The notes under the pieces were generated by a model that was given only the letters and a program-made list of their open reading frames with translations, had not been told where the DNA came from and did no database searches. Below, piece after piece: positions 20,485 through 27,910 of a DNA stretch of 27,910 bases. Within the stretch, counting starts at the first letter, position 1. Each line of letters opens with the position of its first letter. Position numbers and translations under genes: made by a program. Origin of the DNA: Zygnema cylindricum (taxonomy: Eukaryota > Streptophyta > Zygnematophyceae > Zygnematales > Zygnemataceae); contig JBBHKE010003516.1 of NCBI GenBank assembly GCA_037447655.1, forward strand, positions 10,001 through 37,910, read 5' to 3'.

Positions 20485-22471
20485 AAAACCAAGATATCTA
20501 TTAGGATATGATGAAGATGTAAAATAATATAGAGTCTATGATCTTAAGAGAGAAGATGTAATCTTAGTGAAGCATCTAGTGGTTATTGATAAAGGAAAAT
20601 GTATAGATATCTTTAAGCATACAAAGAGAGTCAAAATCAGATTTGAGTTAGGAAATTCTGGTGACTTTGAGCTTTCTAACTATCATGGTTTTCGAGAAGA
20701 TGATGATCTTGCAGGCACAAATCACACTAAGGAGGATTCAGCCGTGGAACCCCTAGTGCCAACTCCAACAGAAGTGGAAGACGTGGTGGAAATAGACCCT
20801 GAATCAAGGGATAAGGGAGAAGTCAAAACTGTTCGAAAGAATCCATGAGAGCCATCTATTCCAGCATCAGAGTTTGAGGGTGGAAGGAGAAGCATCAAAA
20901 GACTGCAAGAGAAACAAGTTAACAACAAGGTAACCAAACTGTCTCACCCCGATGCACCCCAGACTTATGGTGAGGCGATGAACTGTTGTGAGAGGAAGCG
21001 GTGGAAGACAACAATTTATGAGGAGATGGCTTCTATTATGGTAGCCGATACATGGCAATTGGTGGACTATCCTCATGAGAGAAAGAAAATCGAGTGTAAG
21101 TGGGAATTTAAATTGAAACTCAACCCAGATAACACCATTGAGCGCTACAAGACTCGGTTAGTGGCAAAATGATTTACCCAAATAGAGAAAATTGACTACG
21201 AGGAGATATTTACCCCAGTCGTCAGGTTTCCCTCTTTCCGGATACTTCTTAGTTTGGCATCATCAGAAGTCATGGAATTACATCAAATGGACATCAAGAC
21301 GGCCTTCCTACATGGAGAGTTGGAAGAGGAGATTTTTATACGACAGCTCGAAGGATTTGTGGAGCAAGGGGAGGAGAGCAAGGTTTGCCGATTGATCAAA
21401 TCTTTGTATGGGCTAAAATAGACGCCTCGGCAATAGAATAAGAAGCTCGATGAGTTTCTTACAGGTTTGAGATACATTCGGATCAGCTCAGATCACTGAA
21501 TTTATTTGTTTGAAGATGAGGAAGGAATTATATTTATTGCAATTTATGTTGATGATTTGCTTATGTCTTAAGTAAATCTATGGATAAAATAAATCTGGTT
21601 GAAAACCGATCTAAATGGTAGAATTGAGATGAAGGATATGGGCGAAGCAAAGAATATTTAAAGAATTTAGGTAGAGAGAGATAGAGATAGAAAGATAATC
21701 AGATTAATTCAGAAGAATGCCATTGGAAACGTGTTAGAAAGGTTCCAAATGGACAAGGCTAATAGTTGTACCACACCAATGGAACTAAAGAAAGGAAGTG
21801 AGAGGAGTGTGGAAGAGGGAGTTATGATCTAGGATGATGAGTTAGGCCCTGAAGAGAAGAGAATTATGTAGACAATTCCTCATAGACAAGTAGTGGGTAG
21901 CCTAATACATTTTATAAATTGTAACCGGCCGGACATAGCTGCAGCTGAGGAGTACTAAGTAGGAATCTCAATGCTCCCACGAAGAAAGATTAGGAGGCAG
22001 CTAAGAGAGTACTTAGATATCTCATAGGGACAGAGATCTATGGTTGCATTTGGGTGGAAACAATATTGACATCACACTTAGAGTGATGCCAGCTATGGGA
22101 TGCTCCTAAGAGATGCACGTCTTGGTATGTATTGTATGTGGGTGATGGGGCTTGCTGCTGGAGCAACAAGAAGCAATGTTGAAAATAACTAAAAAAAACT
22201 GGGGTATATGAAGGAGGGAGTGCATGAAGTCTTTTGTGATAATCAAGCTGTAATTGCAATTGCAGCCAATCCAAAACATCGTTTCAAAGCTAAACATATG
22301 GACATAATATTGAGCTTCGGAAGAGAAAAAGTTGAAAATAAAATTTTGAATCTTGTATATAGACCTGATAAAGAAATGGTGGCTAACATGATGACCAAAC
22401 CTGTGCCCTCTCCCAAATTAAAATATTGTAGGGAAAAATGCGGGTTGAAAGAAAAATTAAAACTAGACTAG
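20485..22471 (+). pseudogene. Copia family 1 pol remnant (integrase end, reverse transcriptase, RNase H)
   Basis: Broken by many stops and frame changes. In order: the C-terminal integrase signature GYDEDVK-YRVYD (about 20504-20550); reverse transcriptase with ERYKTRLVAK, MDIKTAFLHGELEEEIF and the catalytic YVDD (about 21545-21560); the thumb (MGEAKNI, ERFQMDKANSCTTPMELKK); then RNase H ending CDNQAVIAIAANPKH, MMTKPVPSPKLKYC and the stop after KLKLD. A purine-rich tract (22472-22483) and the LTR follow directly. Gag, protease and most of the integrase are absent. Confidence 0.9.
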
Positions 22472-22629
22472 AAAATAAGGGGATTGTTGAAAATAACTAA
22501 AAAGATTTAATATAAGTATTTTCTAGGTCTAAAAAGATGAATAGAAAAGAGAGCGAAAGCAGTCAGCCTCCACCTCTCTCTCTATCCCCCATACTTGTTG
22601 TAGTCACTAAAGGAGAGAGAGAGAGAGAG

Positions 22630-22850
22630 TACACCGCCAATCGTTATTAGCGTGTAAGTTTATTTAGCGTATACGAATAATTAGCGTGGTTTACGCTAAT
22701 TGGGAATTTGGAAATTTTCGAAGAAATCGTCTATTCTAGTTAGGAATTAGGGTTGTTTTTAAATAGTGTGGATAATTCTATTTGAGAACAAAAACAAAAA
22801 AAAGCGGGACGGAATTAGCGTACACAACGCTAATATCGATTGGCGGTGTA
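22630..22850. mobile_element. TIR element (MITE), copy 5, inserted in the copia LTR
   Basis: Left end TACACCGCCAATCGTTATTA, right end reverse complement TACACCGCCAATCGATATTA. Internal blocks match copy 1 in reverse orientation. Flanks are gagagagag on the left and gtggagccatgg on the right. The related LTR at 27112 runs uninterrupted through this place (gagggaggtggagccatgg, 27243-27261), which fixes the borders. Confidence 0.9.
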
Positions 22851-23119
22851 GTGGAGCCATGGCTGCCTCAGCTCCACTTGTGCAGTACAAGAGTGACCTA
22901 AGTCACTCTCAACAAAAGGTTGAGTTCGGTAGGACTCGAGCCTCCGCTCGGTAGAGCATGGCGTATCCGTTCGCTGTAAACCAGTCTGTCGTAGAAGTTC
23001 GATAGAGTATATATGGTTTTATATATATTTAAACAGTCTTACGGTAGCTATTCTGATAAACTGAAATACAAACATAGATACATAGAACGAGTTAAATACA
23101 GTACGGATATGATTCCGCA

Positions 23120-23148
23120 CGAAACAAATGAATCAGACATTTGTTTCG
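23120..23148. repeat. Conserved stem-loop in the copia LTR
   Basis: cgaaacaaat (23120-23129) pairs perfectly with atttgtttcg (23139-23148). The same motif pair occurs in the decayed LTR (20407-20430, reverse order) and imperfectly at about 27521-27547. Confidence 0.6.
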
Positions 23149-23247
23149 AAGGTTGAGATCAAATACTAAATTCTATCCAACGGCGCACATCATCGCCGAG
23201 ATCCCAGAATGGTCACTTTGGCATTTTGTGACGTGGCATGACCTGGC

Positions 23248-23256
23248 GCCACGTGG
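23248..23256. promoter_or_regulatory. G-box-like GCCACGTGG in copia LTR U3
   Basis: The palindromic core CACGTG lies in the block gacctggcgccacgtgg, which is identical in the LTR at 27112 (27651-27659). In plants such ACGT elements bind bZIP and bHLH factors; a role here is inferred. Confidence 0.45.
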
Positions 23257-23329
23257 AGAGATAACATTCGGTCGTAGGAATTCCGAAGAACGTTCGGACG
23301 AGTGAAAAGTGAACACGCGTCTGCTGAAT

Positions 23330-23485
23330 GGCCTTCTCGTACAAAAGCCGTACAAAAAGTACATCGGCAGTAGTACTTTCTTGTACTCTACAGTGTTCTG
23401 ATTAGTTGGCCTTCTCGTACAAAAGCCGTACAAAAAGTACATCGGCAGTAGTACTTTCTTGTACTCTACAGTGTTCTGATTAGTT
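23330..23485. repeat. Perfect 78-bp tandem duplication in the LTR
   Basis: Two identical copies, 23330-23407 and 23408-23485, start ggccttctcgtac and end gattagtt. Each holds an imperfect hairpin: gtacaaaaagtac (23350-23362) against gtactttcttgtac (23373-23386). The LTR at 27112 has only one, diverged, version near 27770-27810. Confidence 0.95.
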
Positions 23486-23792
23486 CGTACAGTCAGTAGA
23501 TAAGGGTTCTGAGAGGGAGCTAGGACTTGGAAAAATATGGTAGATGGTATTCTCTCTCTTTGAGAGTTTGTACATATTGGCATCTTTGCCACCCCATAAC
23601 TAATCGCTTCGTTGGGCGTTTTCAAACATTCTTTTTCCTACGCACTCAGGGGAGTCCAAGCTACATAGGGTTGCAGTCAGATTGTCAACTTATTTGCTTG
23701 GGCAGCACAGGTTGCCATTGAAAGTGGGTTAGTTAAAAAACTATCTAGAGGCTTCTTGAATTCTGTAGTCTAATGGAAGACACAAAATTGCA

Positions 23793-23807
23793 GGTTATGG
23801 GCCCACC
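23793..23807 (+). other. Copia primer-binding site for the 5' half of initiator tRNA-Met
   Basis: GGTTATGGGCCCACC directly abuts the LTR end. It is the reverse complement of the anticodon-arm stretch GGUGGGCCCAUAACC as I recall it for plant initiator tRNA-Met. It does not pair with the tRNA 3' end, whose PBS would start TGGTATCAGAGC. Confidence 0.82.
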
Positions 23808-23820
23808 CTCTAGGGTGCCC

Positions 23821-24159
23821 ATCTACAATAGATCAGGGTTTATCTATTGGGAAGCCATGATGACAGGGGCATTGTGTGAAAAACGATACTTGGGTATTGT
23901 TAGTGGATAAGTGAAACGCCCACCTCAAAGAACCCCACCAGGGTTTAATGGAATAAGGTTTTCTGTAGTAACACCTGCTGCAGCAGAGGAGGCAGATGAT
24001 AGGGATAGCAGTGTGTCCGAAAAGAGGAAAGAAAAAGAGACACCTCTTACTCCTATTGCTCCTTTTCCCATGACACCCGAAGCGGCGATCGTGAAGACCG
24101 TGGAGACCGACACTCAAATGTGGGAAGACACCAATATGGCTGCCAAGAACTTCATCTGA
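23821..24159 (+). pseudogene. Copia family 1 gag N-terminal remnant
   Basis: The frame reads FIYWEAMMTGALCEKRYLGI before one in-frame stop (23908-23910), then continues PPQRTPPGFNG and, after a charged, proline-rich stretch, MWEDTNMAAKNFI to a stop at 24157. The W-x-x-x-M-x-G-x-L-x-x-K-x-L and the final W...A-A-K-N-F-I fit copia Gag. It sits 14 nt after the PBS. A second LTR cuts it off. Confidence 0.7.
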
Positions 24160-24446
24160 GATAGGGATTCTGAGAGGGATTAGGACTTAGCATATTTTTG
24201 GGTTGACCACCTCTCTCTTTAAGAGTCTGTATAAATTGGCATTTTGGCCACCTTATAACTTATCGGTTGGTTGTCGTTTTCAGTGATTTTTTTGCTACGG
24301 ACTCAGGGGAGTCGAGGCTGCACAGGGTTGTAATCAGACTATTAATTTGTTTGCTTGAGCAGCACTGGTTCTGGCTAAAAGTGGGTTAGTTAAAACTATC
24401 TAAAGGCTTTCTGAATTCTGTAGTCTAATGGAGGCCACATAATTGC
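24159..24446 (+). repeat. 3' part of a second copia family 1 LTR
   Basis: Aligns with 23503-23792 from agata-ggg-ttctgagaggg to ATTGCA. It keeps a clean TATA box (TATAAAT, 24230-24236) that is mutated in the full LTR. Most of U3 is missing. After the terminal CA comes gggaggatgatcc and a pol reading frame instead of a PBS. Confidence 0.85.
24230..24236 (+). promoter_or_regulatory. LTR TATA box
   Basis: TATAAAT follows ctctctct-agagtctg and is matched by TATAAAT at 27894-27900 in the LTR at 27112. The full LTR has tgtacatatt here (23569-23578), so that copy seems to have lost it. Confidence 0.55.
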
Positions 24447-25129
24447 AGGGAGGATGATCCTATGACACTAATACCTCACAAACAAATAGTGGGAAGTTTA
24501 ATATATTTCATGAACTGAACCCGTCTTTATATTGCTGCAGCAATCGCGACACTGAGCAGAAGTCTAGAAAATCCGAGAAAATCTGACCCTCATGCAGTAA
24601 GGTGAGTCTTAAGATATTTGGTAGGAACCAAAGACCTGAAACTCACACTAGGCTTAGGAGAAGTGAACCTACAAACATGGAGTGATGTAAGCTATGGCGA
24701 CATGCCATGCCGGAAATCCACCACGGGATTCGTTCTTCAAATTGGGAACGAGACTTGCTGCTGGGGCAGCAAACTTCAAAAGGTCACAGCATAGTCAACA
24801 ATGGAGTCAGAATACATGGCAGCAAGCTCTACCCTCAAAGAACTCTTATGGGTAAAATCCATACTGCAAGAATTGGGATACATGCAGGTTGGTCCACAGG
24901 TGATCTCGTGTGATAACCAGGGTGCCATTGCCATTGACTCTAACCCGAGTCACCACTTGAAGAGTAAGTACATGAATGTAAGATTACACTTTATAAGAGA
25001 AAAAGTGATTTCCCGGGAAATTAAATTATGCTATCTGCCAGATACAAAGTGATTGTTGATATGCTCACTAAAGCTCTTCGTGCTGCTAAGCCAAAGTATT
25101 GTAGGGATGCAGTGGGAATAGGTGACTAA
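24447..25129 (+). pseudogene. Copia family 2 reverse transcriptase end and RNase H remnant
   Basis: The frame gives MTLIPHKQIVGSLIYFMN, SRSLENPRKSD, YLVGTKDLKLTLG, TWSDVSYGD, KSTTGFV, STMESEYMAASSTLKE and CDNQGAIAIDSNPSHHLKSK, with stops in between. A frameshift near 25052 precedes VDMLTKALRAAKPKYC and a stop at 25127. It differs from family 1 at the C-terminus (no KPVPSP...KLKLD), so it is another family. The left part of its pol is not in place. Confidence 0.85.
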
Positions 25130-25275
25130 CTGAGTTGCTCCATTGCTATACTGCCATGCTGAGCTAGTCCAACATCGGGGTATAGTGGGACTAGCTGACT
25201 AGCTGATTTGTTACGTTGCTATGCTGCCATGCTGCGCTAGTTCAACGTCGCAGCTTCTCTGCTCTGACGTCGGAG
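25130..25275. repeat. Imperfect 73-bp direct repeat after copia family 2 pol
   Basis: 25130-25202 and 25203-25275 both begin ctga-ttg and contain ttgctat-ctgccatgctg-gctagt-caac-tcg. It lies between the pol stop and the presumed LTR start. Confidence 0.7.
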
Positions 25276-25311
25276 CTGCGCTGATACATTGAGTCTAAAC
25301 CTTCAAGGGAG

Positions 25312-26100
25312 TGTTTATTATGGAAAGCTTTAGTCTCAATAAATTAGTGTGAGAGCAGATAGATAGTAATCTGTAGCGTAAGTTTTATAGGGACATGCGT
25401 CGTCACTTGAGTACAGTACATGTATTTTGGAATGGCACCAACACCCACATACGCATGTCACACTTTCAACGAGAAAACGCAGCTGCGACGCAAACAGGAA
25501 AACCCAGTTGCGCTTATTTTGGATATGATCTGTACGGACAACGCAGCTGCGGTTATCTTGGATATGATATAGTACGGGATAGCGCAGCCGCGATTATATG
25601 AATATGATTCGTTACAGGACAACGCAGTTGCGATTGAAATGAATCAAGTCAACGGACGAGATTAATAAGAGGATCACAAGTGACTTAGCCAACAAGATTT
25701 TGTATAAGCACTTTGTATAGATTTTGAGTAATACTCATTGCACGGTGGAAGATTAGGTTGGCGGGATTAGGAATACGTAGTTCTAAGTGGCAAATTGGTT
25801 TTTCGACATACCTCTCAGGTACACTTGTGTCGGCGCTGCAATAGTGAGTAGATACTCACTGCAAGTATAAGACTTAGGACTTAAAGCATTTTTTGTATCT
25901 AGACTTACAAGTAGTAAGAGTGCAAACGGTTTTTGGGAAACATCTGAGTATTCTATCTTAAGCATTGTTGTGTCAATTGTGGTGAAACTTAGGGAGTTGT
26001 TAGTGTTTATGTTGCTCTACATTTTGATAGAGTTTTGTAAAATTTTGATGCATGTATAGGATTTTGTGAACACTTGAAAATAGCTGTTTGGTAGCATTCT
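25312..26100 (+). repeat. Probable copia family 2 LTR and leader (right border not found)
   Basis: Begins TGTTTATTATGG after the purine tract aaccttcaaggga, the normal position of a 3' LTR after pol. I could not place the 3' end or a PBS with confidence. It contains a 40-bp-period repeat with palindromic cores (25479-25631). Confidence 0.5.
25479..25645. repeat. 40-bp-period repeat with GCAGCTGC cores
   Basis: Cores gcagctgc (25479), ccagttgc (25504), gcagctgc (25543), gcagccgc (25584) and gcagttgc (25624) start units that go on with g-ttat-ttggatatgat and a gtacgga-like block. The last three intervals are 39, 41 and 40 bp. Confidence 0.75.
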
Positions 26101-26123
26101 TGATAACTTCGGAGAGTGTATTA

Positions 26124-27098
26124 TGTCAACTTCTACTACTACTGCTGCTCCTCCACCTGCACCGGTGGTTGTAGAACAACATGATTTAGGGAATGCAAGA
26201 TACATTTTGGGAATTCAAATGGAAAAAGATAAGGGGGAAAAGATTATCAAACTTAGTCAGAAAGAATTTTTAGGGAAAATGCTTGAGAAATTCTAGATGG
26301 AAAAGGCAAACAGTTGTACCACTCCAATGGACTTGAAGAAAGTAAGTGATGGGAGTGTACAAGGAGGAGTGCTAATCTTAGATGATCAGATGAATCTAGA
26401 AGAGAGAGAGTTTATGAAGTCTATTCCTTACAAGCAAGTTGTAGGGAAGCTTAATATACTTTATGAACTGTACTAGGCCGGACATAACAGCAACAGTTGG
26501 AGTCCTTAGTAGGAGTCTTAATAATCCTAAGAAGAGAGATTGGAAGGCAGCCAAGAGAGTCATGAGATATGTGGTTGGAACCAAACATCTATGATTGCAT
26601 TTGGGTGGGGAGCGCACTGACATCACTACTTGGAGTGATGCCAGTTATACGGATGCACCTATGAGAAGATGCACTTCTAGGTATGTGTTATATGTGGGGG
26701 AAGGTGCTTGCTGTTGGAGTAGCAAGCAACAAAAGGTGTTTTCTCAGTCCACTATGGAGGCTGAGTACATGGCCTCTTGTTCTCCTGTGAAAGAGTAAAT
26801 GTAGGTCAAGTCTTTGTTGCAAGAACTGGGGTATATGAAGAAGGGAGTGCGTGAAGTTTTTTGTGATAATCAGGCTGCCATTGCTATTGCAGCCAATCAA
26901 AAACATCATTTCAAGGCTCAACATATGGACACAAGATAGAGTTTTGTGAGGGGAAAGGTTGAAAACAAAATTGTGAATCATGTGTATAGGGCTGATGGGG
27001 AAATGGTGGCTGATATGATGACCAAACCTGTTCCCTCTCCCAATTTAAAATATTGTAGAGAAAAGTGTGGACTAATAGAGAAGTTGAAATTAGACTAG
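26124..27098 (+). pseudogene. Chimeric copia remnant: a gag-like start fused to reverse transcriptase and RNase H of family 1
   Basis: An ATG at 26124 opens MSTSTTTAAPPPAPVVVEQH, a low-complexity N-terminus typical of copia Gag, and runs in frame into DLGNARYILGIQMEKDKGE, the reverse transcriptase thumb. ANSCTTPMDLKK, RPDITATVGVLSRSLNNPKK, TWSDASYTD, STMEAEYMASCSPVKE, CDNQAAIAIAANQKHH and MMTKPVPSPNLKYC follow, ending KLKLD and a stop. Several stops and frameshifts break it. The purine tract aataagggga and an LTR follow. Confidence 0.85.
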
Positions 27099-27111
27099 AA
27101 AATAAGGGGAG

Positions 27112-27910
27112 TGTTAAAATCACTAGATTTAGGGGGTATTTTCTAGGTCTGAATAGATTAAAAGCAAAAGGGAAAAGCATAGGCAGCCTGCCTCCACCTC
27201 CTCCCTCTACACCCTATACTTGGTGTAGTCACTGAAGGAAAGAGAGGGAGGTGGAGCCATGGCTGCCTCTACTCAATAGGCAAGAATGAAGAGTGATATA
27301 AGTCACTCTTTACAAAAATGTGAGTCTGACAAGCCTCAAACCTACGACCGGCAGATTGCGGCGTAGCCGCCAACTCTAACTAATCTGTCGTAGGAGTTCG
27401 TTAGACTACATAAGGTTTGAATGTTTTTTAAACAGAGTTTAAGAACTTTAATCCGATTAACGGAATTACGGATAAAAAATATAAAGACTAGTTAAAATAT
27501 CGTGTGAACGTAAACCTGCACGAAACAATTGTACCGGACATTTGTTTTTAACGGTTAGCATTAAAAGTCGGTTTGGATCCGACGGCACATATCATCGCCA
27601 AGATCCCGAAATGGTCGCTTTGGCTGTTTTTTTGCGTGACATGACCTGGCGCCACGTGGCAAGATACCATTGGGAAGCAGGAATCGCGGGGAGCATGAGG
27701 ACGATTCTGAAAGAGATAGACGTCCACTCCATGACCTTGTCCTACACAGGTCGTATTGAAAAGACACCGGCCATGGTAGCTTTCTGTACAGTACATTTTT
27801 CTGATTCGTTCGTACTCCAGTAGATAAGGGTTGTGATAGGGGTTTAAGACTTAGAGAATTTAGAAGGTAGCGGCCTCTCTCCTAGAGAGCTTGTATAAAT
27901 CTCAGCATCT
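27112..27910 (+). repeat. Copia family 1 LTR, second copy, cut by the window end
   Basis: Begins TGTTAAAATCACTAG after the purine tract. It follows the LTR at 22485 (gtattttctaggtct, cctgcctccacctc, ggtggagccatggctgcct, cctggcgccacgtgg, agataaggg) without the TIR insertion or the 78-bp duplication. TATA box TATAAAT is at 27894-27900. Confidence 0.9.

Larger units (their letters stand above)
22485..23792 (+). repeat. Copia family 1 LTR, near complete, with an inserted TIR element
   Basis: Begins TGTTGAAAATAAC after the purine tract aaaataagggga and ends AAAATTGCA just before the PBS, so it has TG...CA ends; 1308 bp including a 221-bp TIR insertion and a 78-bp duplication. It aligns with the LTR at 27112 over most of U3 and with 24159-24446 over R/U5. 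Conserved blocks include catggctgcct, cctggcgccacgtgg and agataaggg. Confidence 0.88.

Noticed and set aside
23173-23625. 150-codon minus-strand ORF with an internal repeat
   Set aside because: It is only the LTR and its 78-bp duplication read backwards. No family resemblance.
24447-25129. Family 2 RNase H as part of the same element as the pol at 20485
   Set aside because: Its C-terminal residues and downstream sequence differ from the two family 1 copies, which resemble each other.

Overview
The window looks like nuclear DNA of an intron-rich eukaryote, most likely a land plant or a close green relative. Three things point there. The two host genes are split by many GT-AG introns of roughly 0.2-1 kb. 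The right third is full of decayed Ty1/copia retrotransposons. One copia primer-binding site (23793-23807) fits the plant form of initiator tRNA-Met better than the animal form. The species cannot be named from the sequence.

Left part (1-10600): the 3' two-thirds of an ABC transporter gene of subfamily C (MRP type, most like ABCC10/MRP7) on the + strand. I could assemble 15 exons in which every splice phase agrees: 243-384, 684-787, 1623-2021, 2235-2429, 2941-3455, 3693-3805, 4565-4725, 5012-5089, 5363-5566, 5993-6203, 7001-7257, 7863-8042, 8730-8941, 9296-9516 and 10479-10600. They total 3114 nt and encode 1037 residues plus a stop: end of TMD1, NBD1, linker, TMD2, NBD2 and C-tail. The start of the gene lies to the left of the window.

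Middle (10601-15971): about 2.7 kb of intergenic DNA with one foldback element, then a convergent minus-strand gene for a membrane-anchored glycerophosphodiester phosphodiesterase. It has three exons (15490-15200, 14508-13905, 13554-13304) and encodes 381 residues. In both genes a long, almost pure pyrimidine tract (in the sense of the transcript) lies upstream of a 3' splice site.

Right part (15972-27910): repeat territory. Five elements share one terminal inverted repeat (TACACCGTGAATCG...ATTAGCGT, with TA at both outer ends): in ABCC intron 2 (874-1110), between the genes (12052-12263), a 2.2-kb element (15972-18191), a 0.6-kb neighbour (18334-18952), and one inside a copia LTR (22630-22850). 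After these come remnants of at least two copia families. The main family has a TG...CA LTR at 22485-23792, followed directly by a 15-nt match to the anticodon arm of initiator tRNA-Met, i.e. half-tRNA priming as in Drosophila copia and yeast Ty5. The copies are deleted, chimeric and arranged LTR-pol-LTR-gag-LTR. No intact transposase, integrase or reverse transcriptase is present. I see no RNA genes and no CRISPR.
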